Source of the DNA: Chitinophagales bacterium
Lineage (GTDB): Bacteria > Bacteroidota > Bacteroidia > Chitinophagales > Chitinophagaceae
NCBI GenBank assembly: GCA_015655125.1
Contig: JAATFP010000023.1
Location: 1 to 43,871, forward strand
DNA length: 43,871 bases
Direction of reading: 5' to 3'
In this document: one piece after another, positions 25,907 through 34,001 of the stretch
How the letters are laid out: each line of letters begins with the position of its first letter
Position numbering within the stretch: the stretch's first letter is position 1
Made by a program: the position numbers and the translations under genes
Notes under the pieces: generated by a model
Databases searched by the model: none
What the model was told of the DNA's origin: nothing
The model's input: the letters and a program-made list of their open reading frames with translations, nothing else

Positions 25907-28600
25907 ATGAAGAAAATTTTTACGTTATTAATGATCGCTGTCTCTTTTTCTGCCTTTTCCCAGGTGAGGATCAGCCAGATTTATGGAGCCGGGGGAAATG
26001 CCGGAGCCTCTTTTACAAACGACTTTGTCGAATTATTTAACGCAGGAACTGCTGCCGTAGATATTTCCGGCTACAGCATTCAATATGCTTCAGCAACCGG
26101 CACCACTTGGCAGGTAACAACAATCACTGCCGGAACCATACAAGCCGGACATTACTTTCTGGTGCAACTGGCAACAGGCGGCGCAGTAGGAAGTCCGTTA
26201 CCAACTGCTGATGCGACGGGCATCTTCAACATGTCCGGCACCTCCGGAAAAGTGGCGCTGGTGAATGTTGCTACCGCACTTTCAGGAGCTACTGCCTGTT
26301 CGGATGCCTCTGTAGTAGATGTGGTAGGTTATGGCGCAGCCGGGTGTTTCGAAGGAGCCGTTTTGCCAACCGGAACCATTGACAACACCAAATCAATGCT
26401 TAGAAAATCTGCAGGTTGCACGGAAACAAACAACAATGCCAACGATTTTGAGATCCTGGCCACCAATCCACGCAATTCTTCCACTACCGCAAATCCATGT
26501 GGCGCACCCGCAGCTTCATTGTCTGCCGGCCCAAGCGTAACCGGCTTGACCACACTTTCCGGAACTGCCTCCACACCAGGTTCTTATACGCTTTCAGGCA
26601 CTTTACTTACCGGGGCACCCGGCAATATCGTTCTCACTCCTTCCGAAAATCTTGAAATCTCTTTGAGCAGCTCTACCGGATTTACCGACGGAACATTAAA
26701 TGTACCATACACTTCAGCAACACTGGCCGCTACAACTATATATGTACGCATATCAGATGTTGCGCCACTTGGCGCAATCAGCGGCACAGTAACAAATGTT
26801 GGCGGCGGCGCTACAGCTACCGTTACCGTAAGCGGAAATGTATTGCCCGCTGAACCTACCGTTCAGGCCAGCAATATTACTTTTGCAAATGTTGGCAACA
26901 ACGGATTTGATGTAAACTTCACCAATGGAAACGGTAACAACCGCATCGTGGTGGTGAGACAAACCACTGCCACCGAAGTGGCGCCAACAGACGGAACAAC
27001 GTATACCGCACCAACAACTACCGGAACGGGAAATTCCGTTGTGTACAGCGGAACAGGCAGTGGTCCTGTAACCGTAACCGGCCTGGTTGCAGGCACCAAC
27101 TACACAGTAAGAGTGTATGAAGCCAACAGCACCAATTACCTTACAACAACCGCTACGGGCAACCCCAACAGTGTGTCGACAACCGGTATTTCACCGGTGC
27201 TGACACAGGTAAATTTCACCGGTGTGGCCGTTCCGCAATACATGGCTTCCGGCGACGCAGCAAATACGAGGATCCCGGTATTGTTTGTAGCAACAGTAAG
27301 CAACCTTACTCCTAATACCACCTATCGTTATTATACACAGGGTGCAGCCGCGTCAGACCTGGGAACTTCCGCTACAGGCGCTGGTAACGCTTTGTTATTT
27401 GACTATACAGCAAGTCCTGTTACTTATACCTACTCAAGCACGTTGTCGTTGACATCGGCAAATAATTATGGCAAGTTCACCACAAATGCTTCAGGAAGCT
27501 TTACAGGAACATTTGCCATCGTGCCAACCACAAATTCAAGATTCTTCGCGATCAATACGGTTATACCTGCTATCGCGATCGGGCTTGACGTTGCTTCACC
27601 GGCAGTATTGAATCGTTTTGCACTTAATCAGACCATTGCTCCATTACAGTTTGTAGCAACAACCGCTGCAACAGATGGCTCCTTCATTAAAGGAACTTCT
27701 TCTGCAACACCAGGCAACGTAGTTGCTTTATGGAAAAGCGTAGATGGAAACATTGTTGCCACCAGACCCCTGGCAATGACACTCGCAGAAAACCCAACCA
27801 TTGCCGGCGCCACGTGGGCGGCAAGTTTCATTGCAGGTTACGATCAGACTGCCGGAAGCTGGAACACGGTTATCCCGAATGCAAACGCTGAGGGTGTGAG
27901 ATTGATCCAGCAACTGACCCTTAATGGTGCAGTCGTTGGTTGTAACAGTGATGCTGATGGTACATGGCCGTCGGGAGTTGTTACCGCAGATCCGACAAGC
28001 GGCGCTACTGCATTGCAGATCTCTACCACTGACGCACCGATAAATGCAGGGGTTTGTTTTGGTGTATTGCCGGTAAACCTTACCAGCTTCACCGCTCAAA
28101 AAGCAAACAGAACAGTACTCCTCAAATGGACCACCGCACAGGAACTGAACAGCAGGAATTTTATCGTGGAAAGATCCGCCGATAACAGAACCTGGATCAG
28201 TATCGCTACTATTGCGGCAGCCGGCTCAAGCACAACTGAAAGAAATTATACCTACACCGACAATACTCCTGCCAAGGGAATGAATTACTACCGCATTAAG
28301 CAGGTTGACCTTGACTCCAGAAGTATAACTTCTAATGTCCGTCCGGTATTGTTTACAGAATCTTATGCGATTACTATCGGGCCAAATCCTACGTCGGATT
28401 TCATCAATATTTACATTTCCAAAAATGACCTGAAACCAACACAGGTAATCGTGGCCGATGTAAATGGCAAGATCATTGAAAAATACAGTACAGCAGATGC
28501 TATGCTTAAGATCAGCACAACCCGTTATTCCAAAGGCGTTTATCTTATCAAAGTGATTAGCGACGAAAATACAACGACGCAGAAGATCATTGTTCAATAA
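25907..28600 (+). CDS. Secreted lamin-tail domain protein with type IX sorting tail
   Basis: Surface or secreted protein of 897 residues. Signal peptide 1-18; lamin-tail domain about 20-200 (VRISQIYGAGGNAG), clearly related to those of the 1146-residue protein at 16970-20410; Ig-like module 205-312; FN3 domain 315-425; an unassigned beta-rich region about 430-715; a second FN3-like domain 720-815 (LPVNLTSFTAQKANRTVLL) and a type A sorting tail 823-897 (IGPNPTSDFINIY, YSKGVYLIKVIS, TTQKIIVQ). Type IX secretion would carry it across the outer membrane, with the tail cut off and the protein attached to surface sugars or released. It has its own promoter and terminator. With its relative it flanks the receptor/DUF5689/nuclease genes. 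Confidence 0.92.
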   Translation: MKKIFTLLMIAVSFSAFSQVRISQIYGAGGNAGASFTNDFVELFNAGTAAVDISGYSIQYASATGTTWQVTTITAGTIQAGHYFLVQLATGGAVGSPLPTADATGIFNMSGTSGKVALVNVATALSGATACSDASVVDVVGYGAAGCFEGAVLPTGTIDNTKSMLRKSAGCTETNNNANDFEILATNPRNSSTTANPCGAPAASLSAGPSVTGLTTLSGTASTPGSYTLSGTLLTGAPGNIVLTPSENLEISLSSSTGFTDGTLNVPYTSATLAATTIYVRISDVAPLGAISGTVTNVGGGATATVTVSGNVLPAEPTVQASNITFANVGNNGFDVNFTNGNGNNRIVVVRQTTATEVAPTDGTTYTAPTTTGTGNSVVYSGTGSGPVTVTGLVAGTNYTVRVYEANSTNYLTTTATGNPNSVSTTGISPVLTQVNFTGVAVPQYMASGDAANTRIPVLFVATVSNLTPNTTYRYYTQGAAASDLGTSATGAGNALLFDYTASPVTYTYSSTLSLTSANNYGKFTTNASGSFTGTFAIVPTTNSRFFAINTVIPAIAIGLDVASPAVLNRFALNQTIAPLQFVATTAATDGSFIKGTSSATPGNVVALWKSVDGNIVATRPLAMTLAENPTIAGATWAASFIAGYDQTAGSWNTVIPNANAEGVRLIQQLTLNGAVVGCNSDADGTWPSGVVTADPTSGATALQISTTDAPINAGVCFGVLPVNLTSFTAQKANRTVLLKWTTAQELNSRNFIVERSADNRTWISIATIAAAGSSTTERNYTYTDNTPAKGMNYYRIKQVDLDSRSITSNVRPVLFTESYAITIGPNPTSDFINIYISKNDLKPTQVIVADVNGKIIEKYSTADAMLKISTTRYSKGVYLIKVISDENTTTQKIIVQ

Positions 28601-28667
28601 ACGGTCTTTGTCGTGTGTTGCAGTATTTGACGGTACCTTCTGCACTTAAATGAAATCAAATAAACCA

Positions 28668-28714
28668 CCGCATCAAATTAATTACCAACCGGTATTTACT
28701 TGATGCGGTTTTTT
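28668..28714 (+). terminator. Terminator of the second lamin-tail gene
   Basis: CCGCATCAA (28668-28676) pairs with TTGATGCGG (28700-28708), followed by six T. The 23-base loop holds a smaller ACCGGT palindrome. Confidence 0.8.
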
Positions 28715-28797
28715 ATTACTTTTACACGGCATTCAACATTCCAGGAAACACCGGTACCATTTTTGTTCGAAGGATGCAATTTCCACAAAACATTTTT

Positions 28798-30072
28798 ATG
28801 AAAGTTCAGCTAATCTTATCGGGAATGTTATTTTTATTTTCTGCCGTCAATGCACAAAATGTGGGAATTGGCACCACCAATCCCATTGATGGAAAATTGC
28901 AGGTGGAAGCCGCTTCAGGAAACCAGATCGTGAGCAGAACGGCAGCAACCGGAACGGGGCTTTCATTTTCCGTTATAAATAATAATCCCACCCTTGGCTT
29001 TAATGGTATGGGAAGACTCACCAATGCATACAGCTATCTCGGCGCCGGCTATGCGGGCTTCGTGCAATATGATCCTGCTACGGGAATATTCAACTTTTTT
29101 ACAGCAGATAATACGGGAGTCGCAAACCAGGATTTAACTGGTGGCACTTCCTCCATTTTCGCCATCAATCGATTCGGCTATCTCGGGATCGGTCAATCCG
29201 CCCCGCTGGAAGGATTACATCTTAAAGATAAAAACATCAGGATAGATAATCTGTCCGGTGAAAGATCCGTCCTTTTGCTAAGTGGCGATAATAGCCGCTA
29301 CGGAGGCGAAACACGCTTGTATGCAAACGGCACCCCTGATAGCACTGTGGTGATCAAGGGCAGTAACGGCGACGGCAAGGGTGGCGACATCGCTTTGATC
29401 AACCCTACTACCCATACAAGAACTGCGCAGATCAACGGAGGTACGCTTGGGGGCGAAATAAAACTATTTCCGCACGGCGATACAGACAGCTCCATCATCA
29501 TCAGGGCAAGCACCACTTCCGGAAACGGCGGCGAAATATTATTCGTGAACCCGGTCGCCAATACCCGCACCATGGAAATAAGCGGCGACTACAATGCTAC
29601 CGGAAGAAGCCGCATTATCGTAGATGAACTGCAGATAAAGGGCGGTGCCGACTTTGCTGAATATTTCGACATCAATTCTCCAGATACAACAATCACTCCA
29701 CAACCGGGAATGCTGGTGTCTATAGATGAAAACCATGCAGGCAAACTTGTGATCAGCAATATTTCTTATGATAAAAAAGTTGCCGGCGTTATCAGTGGTG
29801 CAAACGGCGTCAGACCGGGCATGACGATGGGACATCAAAACACCATTGCCGACGGTGCATTTCCGGTGGCTATCAGCGGCCGCATTTACGTGATGGCCGA
29901 TGCTTCCAACGGCGCCATCAATGCAGGCGACCAGTTAACCACATCTTCCACTCCCGGCTATGCAATGAGAGCAACCAACAGAAAAAGATCCGAAGGCGCT
30001 ATCATCGGCAAAGCAATGACAAAGCTTGCTTCCGGGAAAGGAATGGTGCTGGTATTGATCGGCACAAGATAA
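28798..30072 (+). CDS. Exported tail-fibre-like repeat protein
   Basis: Exported protein of 424 residues from the ATG at 28798 (an ATG eight codons earlier would precede the signal). Signal peptide ends SAVNA|Q, then NVGIGTTNPIDGKLQVE, the phrase that opens many Bacteroidetes tail-fibre or endosialidase-like proteins. Two repeats of about 48 residues follow (GGETRLYANGTPDSTVVIKG and GGEIKLFPHGDTDSSIIIR), of beta-helix character. The C-terminal third (GADFAEYFDIN to GKGMVLVLIGTR) resembles the domain ending phage tail proteins of the peptidase G2 type; I see no proof of self-cleavage. It is 25 bases upstream of the protease gene and likely co-transcribed. No phage genes surround it. Confidence 0.7.
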   Translation: MKVQLILSGMLFLFSAVNAQNVGIGTTNPIDGKLQVEAASGNQIVSRTAATGTGLSFSVINNNPTLGFNGMGRLTNAYSYLGAGYAGFVQYDPATGIFNFFTADNTGVANQDLTGGTSSIFAINRFGYLGIGQSAPLEGLHLKDKNIRIDNLSGERSVLLLSGDNSRYGGETRLYANGTPDSTVVIKGSNGDGKGGDIALINPTTHTRTAQINGGTLGGEIKLFPHGDTDSSIIIRASTTSGNGGEILFVNPVANTRTMEISGDYNATGRSRIIVDELQIKGGADFAEYFDINSPDTTITPQPGMLVSIDENHAGKLVISNISYDKKVAGVISGANGVRPGMTMGHQNTIADGAFPVAISGRIYVMADASNGAINAGDQLTTSSTPGYAMRATNRKRSEGAIIGKAMTKLASGKGMVLVLIGTR

Positions 30073-30097
30073 AGCTGCCGGCTGCAAAAGTATTTCC

Positions 30098-32023
30098 ATG
30101 AAAAAGATATTTTCCTTCATATTGTTTCTTTCAACCGCATTGTTTGCAACCGCGCAGGCGCGTAAAACCTATGATGACACCCGTTGGGTGAATATTATCA
30201 CCAACCCCGTTCCGGAAAACATTCACTTAAGCGCACAACTCTACCAGATCGCACTATTGGCAGAAACGGACCTTGCCGAAGCCAACGACCGCCTGCTTCA
30301 TTCTGCGCTTCGCGTTCGCAGGGAAGACAGCACGGTAAATGTAGAGATCGTTTACAGAAATGATGAAAATGCAAAAGACATTAAGGACAAGATCGACCCC
30401 AAATATTTAATAAATGCTGGTTTTACAATCGATCAAACCTGGAAGAACCGCGCAAGCATTTGGGTAAAATTGGATCACCTGTTACGTGATGTAAAAAAAC
30501 TATCCAAAGACTATTATACGTTTTTAGTAACGAAGCCACCGGCAGATGACGATGCCGGCCCGATTGCAGCCAACAGCCTTGGCTATAAAACATCCGGTGG
30601 GCCTGCAGGCGGCGGCAAGCGAGTGGCGGTATTTGATTATGGTTTTGCCGGCCTGCAGACGGTGATAAACGCGGGCTTCGCAAAGGCGCCGGCGTTTGTG
30701 AGTTTAAATGGAACCACAAGCAATGTTGCAGGCGTAAACATCGGTGGACAGGAACACGGCACGTCCTGTGTTGAAACCATTTATGATCATGCCCCCGATG
30801 CGGATTACGAACTATATGTTGTAGACAATGCTACCGAACGCGGCAATGCGGTTACATCCTGTATTGCACACGGCGTAAACGTGATTTCCATGGCAGTAAG
30901 CGAATACAATACCGGCTGGGCCGATGATTCAGGACCGGCATGTGCCTATGCAAATGCTGCAGCAAACGGCGGACTTATTTTTGTTACCAGCGCCGGTAAC
31001 CGCGCTACGTCCCATTATGAAGCAACTTTTAAGGATATCGTAACGCCGACCAATAATCGTCATGAATTTTCCGGTACGGATGAAAAAAATAAATTGGTAG
31101 ATGTAGTTGCAAACGGTGGCAGCGCCAATTCTTACCTCAGTTGGGAAATCGCCAACAACTGGGATCTTGACATCGCCATCTGCAGGGTGAGCAATGATGC
31201 CGTTCTTGCTAATTCTGCTACGGTGGGATCAACGGTAAGCGCTTATGAATTTGTGAGCTGGACCAACAATACCGGCGCAGCCGTGAGTGTTTATTTTCGC
31301 GTAACACGCCGCGGCGGAACGGTTGCATCGCCCGTAAAATTTGAGATGTTCAACACCTGCGGCGTCGATTATCAATATATGTCAATTGCCGGCTCCACCA
31401 CTTCACCAAGTAACAGCACCAGCCCGAATGTTGTTTCTGTGGGTGCCGTGGTTCATGATTATTTTACCGAGCCTTCCGGTACGGATGATCTTATCGCCGG
31501 CTATAGCAGCCAGGGACCTACAAACAATAATAACCTTGCACCAAAAATCACCGGCCCAACGAATACCACCACTACTATTTACAGCGGCGGTATCTTCAGT
31601 GGAACGAGTTGCGCCACTGCAAATACAGCAGGTGCGCTTACGGCTTTCTGGAGCGCCAATCCGTACCTTGACAATACCGGCGTAACGCAGATCGTTTACC
31701 GAACCTCTGAATTGTACCGCGACTGGGGAACAGCCGGCGATGATTACATATACGGTCATGGCGGACTACGCTTGTATGGATGGGAACCGAACCTGCGTTA
31801 CATGTTTCGCACACCAGCCAATGCAGCTATCACCAATGCTACCCGACCGTATTATAAATTATCCGTTGCTGAAGCCAATGCACCAAACGGAGCTAAAGTA
31901 GTTATGCTCAATAGCGGTGGTTACACCGAAAATGGCGTATATGGAGGTCCTCCGGGCAATGGGTCGGGTAAAAGCATCCTGTATGTTTCGCCATTTACAT
32001 TTCCCGGGAATTTTGGATTCTGA
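30098..32023 (+). CDS. Secreted subtilisin-like serine protease (S8 family)
   Basis: Exported protease of 641 residues: signal peptide 1-19, a prodomain (about 25-145), then the S8 fold. The catalytic triad is visible as Asp180 (VAVFDYGFAG), His220 (QEHGTSC) and Ser504 (FSGTSCATA), with oxyanion Asn301 (TSAGN). A beta-sandwich insert of about 110 residues (roughly 325-435, DLDIAICRV, VSVYFRVTRRGG) lies between Asn301 and Ser504, as in subtilases with pre-peptidase/CUB-like inserts. Residues 575-641 are an uncharacterised tail without a clear type IX sorting motif. It follows the tail-fibre-like gene by 25 bases, so a joint function such as processing of that partner is possible. No terminator is evident before the converging exonuclease gene. 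Confidence 0.9.
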   Translation: MKKIFSFILFLSTALFATAQARKTYDDTRWVNIITNPVPENIHLSAQLYQIALLAETDLAEANDRLLHSALRVRREDSTVNVEIVYRNDENAKDIKDKIDPKYLINAGFTIDQTWKNRASIWVKLDHLLRDVKKLSKDYYTFLVTKPPADDDAGPIAANSLGYKTSGGPAGGGKRVAVFDYGFAGLQTVINAGFAKAPAFVSLNGTTSNVAGVNIGGQEHGTSCVETIYDHAPDADYELYVVDNATERGNAVTSCIAHGVNVISMAVSEYNTGWADDSGPACAYANAAANGGLIFVTSAGNRATSHYEATFKDIVTPTNNRHEFSGTDEKNKLVDVVANGGSANSYLSWEIANNWDLDIAICRVSNDAVLANSATVGSTVSAYEFVSWTNNTGAAVSVYFRVTRRGGTVASPVKFEMFNTCGVDYQYMSIAGSTTSPSNSTSPNVVSVGAVVHDYFTEPSGTDDLIAGYSSQGPTNNNNLAPKITGPTNTTTTIYSGGIFSGTSCATANTAGALTAFWSANPYLDNTGVTQIVYRTSELYRDWGTAGDDYIYGHGGLRLYGWEPNLRYMFRTPANAAITNATRPYYKLSVAEANAPNGAKVVMLNSGGYTENGVYGGPPGNGSGKSILYVSPFTFPGNFGF

Positions 32024-32067
32024 TGTTGATTGCATATTATAAATGGCTAACAGCCTTCCATTTCTCA

Positions 32068-32787
32068 TCATTCAACAATGTCCACATCTTCCGGATTCAA
32101 CAGTGGCAAATTCTTAAACCGCAGAAATATGTTTCCGGTGGTGATCACATCTTTCTGGCAATAAGTTGCAATACGCTTCACATCATGGTCTTTCCAATAC
32201 ACGTCCCCTACCATGCTTCCGTCGATGTCATCTTTAGGTGACGGAACGCCTAATGCCGCTGCCAGTAATTTTAAGGAAGTGAATTGTTTGTAGTCGCCGA
32301 AGCGCCAGTATTGAAAGGTGTCTACAATGTTCGTTTCCCAGGGCTTCATGTTTTGAAAATCGAGGAAAGCCGGAATCGGAAAATGATTGATGATGAGCCG
32401 GCGACAGATAAACGGTATATCAAATTCCTTGATGTTGTGCCCGGCAAAGCACCATTTATTATTGATGCTTTCGATCTTTCGCATGGTTTCTAAAAAATCC
32501 CATAGTATCTTTCTTTCATCGTCGCCATAAAAGGATTTGATCCGCATTCGCAACTGCTGATCGCGGTTGAAATAACCGATGCTGATGCATACTATCTTAG
32601 AAAATTCCGCCATTACACCGGCACGCATCGGGTAAAATTCCGCTGAACTCACACCTTCCGGAACCACGCGTTGCACTTTTTCTTCCCACAGTTCCTGCCA
32701 CGTCTCATCCATATTACCAAAGGAAGGAAAGCACGAAACCGTTTCAATATCGATGATGATGATGTCTTCTGTTCTTACATGTATCAT
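32068..32787 (-). CDS. 3'-5' exonuclease, predicted PolB-like (DEDD) family
   Basis: Cytosolic exonuclease of 239 residues from the ATG at 32787; an upstream TTG is less likely. The three exonuclease motifs are present: ExoI IIDIETV (Asp13, Glu15), ExoII AGHNIKEFDIPFI and ExoIII YCQKDVITT. The protein matches the family of free-standing PolB-exonuclease-like proteins common in Bacteroidetes, whose role (repair, RNA or DNA trimming) is not established. KSFYGDDERKIL and NIVDTFQYWRFGD are typical of the family. The gene is alone and converges with the S8 protease gene across a 44-base gap. Confidence 0.88.
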   Translation of the reverse strand: MIHVRTEDIIIIDIETVSCFPSFGNMDETWQELWEEKVQRVVPEGVSSAEFYPMRAGVMAEFSKIVCISIGYFNRDQQLRMRIKSFYGDDERKILWDFLETMRKIESINNKWCFAGHNIKEFDIPFICRRLIINHFPIPAFLDFQNMKPWETNIVDTFQYWRFGDYKQFTSLKLLAAALGVPSPKDDIDGSMVGDVYWKDHDVKRIATYCQKDVITTGNIFLRFKNLPLLNPEDVDIVE

Positions 32788-33116
32788 GAGGGTAAAATAT
32801 TTCTCCGTAAAATACAATTATCTGAATTGAAAAGACGGTTGTTTTAACGGATAATATCAGGAGATTTTACTCAAGAATATTTGTTGGAACACCGTGGTAG
32901 TGTAGGGATCAGAGGTTGGCAGATACACGCCTCACGATCTTTTGCTTCAGTTTTGCCGGGAAGACAGAAGAAAACCGATAAGATAAAATCCCCGTATTCC
33001 GGGCAAAAAAACCGGCATACAGCCGGCCCGCATCTGAAAAAATTTTTAAACCAAATCTCTAAACAGGCAGAAGGCCGCTAAACTTTTAAACCTACTCCCT
33101 GCCTCAATCCCTAAAC
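32788..33116. other. 329-base gap without a supported gene
   Basis: It holds the start region of the exonuclease gene, the terminator of the barrel gene (33005-33026) and low-complexity text around 33045-33116 with CTAAAC/TTAAAC words at roughly 7-base steps. A 66-codon TTG-started frame on the plus strand (32881-33081) has no family resemblance and I do not call it. Confidence 0.6.
33005..33026 (-). terminator. Terminator of the barrel protein gene
   Basis: CCGGC (33012-33016) pairs with GCCGG (33022-33026); on the reverse strand seven T follow. It lies about 90 bases past the stop codon. Confidence 0.7.
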
Positions 33117-33746
33117 TTAAAATGTTACCCCGGCAAATATTTGTATGGCCTGGTTGCGCCACGTTTGCCTGTCATCCACATTATTGATATCGGTAAGGCC
33201 GATCTTATAACGGGCGCCGATATTTATAAAAGGCAGCTGTAGCCACAATCCGCCAATTGCGCTCCATTCCGCTTTCTTGAAAATATCACCGTTGTTTTGA
33301 AGACTGTCGACTGTTTGTTTCAACAGGCCATTGAACGCGGGTCCGATCTGTAGTTTCACCCTTTTGCTTTCTCCGATATTAATATTCAAAAACACCGGCA
33401 CTTCCAGGTAATTGAGTTTTGCTTTACGCTGACTTCCATTTGTAAAAAGATCGTCGTACACGTCATTCGGATCATTGCTGAATTCCGAACTGGATTGTAC
33501 AAAACTTACTTCCGGTTGAATACCGAGCCGTTTGGTGATATTGAATTGCGCAAACGCACCCACCTGGTAATTATAATTGAAACCGCTCTTGTACGATTGC
33601 CCGCTGATCTTATTGGCATTCAATCCACCCTTTAAACCGAAACGGAAAAAATTCTCGCGATCCATATTCAAAGGATTTCGTTGTGCAAAAGAGACCGTTG
33701 TGAAAGAGATAAGGCAAAGAAGAAATGCAAGGAACCTGTTTTTCAT
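33117..33746 (-). CDS. PorT-like outer membrane beta-barrel protein
   Basis: Outer membrane protein of 209 residues: signal peptide 1-21 (TTVSFA|Q), then an eight-strand-type barrel with the usual family phrases FFRFGLKGGLNANKI, YQVGAFAQFNITKRLGIQPE, KLNYLEVPVFLNINI and a closing INIGARYKIGLTDI...IQIFAGVTF. This is the large outer-membrane barrel family that includes PorT/SprT, but most members are not secretion parts, so I do not give the symbol. Function unknown. It is divergent from the big TonB-dependent receptor gene, across a gap with inverted heptad arrays. Confidence 0.85.
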   Translation of the reverse strand: MKNRFLAFLLCLISFTTVSFAQRNPLNMDRENFFRFGLKGGLNANKISGQSYKSGFNYNYQVGAFAQFNITKRLGIQPEVSFVQSSSEFSNDPNDVYDDLFTNGSQRKAKLNYLEVPVFLNINIGESKRVKLQIGPAFNGLLKQTVDSLQNNGDIFKKAEWSAIGGLWLQLPFINIGARYKIGLTDINNVDDRQTWRNQAIQIFAGVTF

Positions 33747-33786
33747 AAATTGTTTTTTCTTGTCTAGCTAAAATTGTACCAAGGGC

Positions 33787-33908
33787 GACTACCGGCCATC
33801 GTCGATTGACCACCGACCATCGAAGATACGCAACCTTTGCAATCATTCTTTTACCCACCTACCCTATCTTCAATTTGGCGACCGTGATCGACCCGTCGGT
33901 GGTCAGTC
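33787..33908. repeat. Inverted pair of heptad arrays between the barrel and receptor genes
   Basis: Five in-phase heptads at 33787-33821 read GACTACC, GGCCATC, GTCGATT, GACCACC, GACCATC. At 33895-33908 the same family returns inverted (GTC, GGTGGTC, AGTC). The span of 122 bases is close to that of the pair between scoA and scoB (113 bases), though the inner sequences are unrelated. Confidence 0.65.
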
Positions 33909-33971
33909 TCTTCCCGCCTTAACATAATGATTTATTAATAAAACCATAACCTACAGGCTTTTTTAATTACC

Positions 33972-33979
33972 CAACTTTG
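33972..33979 (+). promoter_or_regulatory. Weak -7-like box before the large receptor gene (CAACTTTG)
   Basis: CAACTTTG keeps the TTTG half of TAnnTTTG but not the TA; it lies 22 bases before the ATG. No TTTG partner is visible. Confidence 0.25.
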
Positions 33980-34001
33980 CGGCAAAATCAAACACACGTT
34001 T

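Noticed and set aside
28798..32023. Prophage remnant
   Set aside because: The tail-fibre-like protein has a signal peptide and no capsid, terminase, integrase or lysis genes are near; this protein type is common in free-standing form in Bacteroidetes.
32881..33081. A 66-codon frame starting with TTG
   Set aside because: No start context, no recognisable motif, and it covers the terminator of the barrel gene.
33117..33746. Type IX secretion gene porT
   Set aside because: The barrel family is large and most members are unrelated to secretion; no PorT-specific feature could be read.
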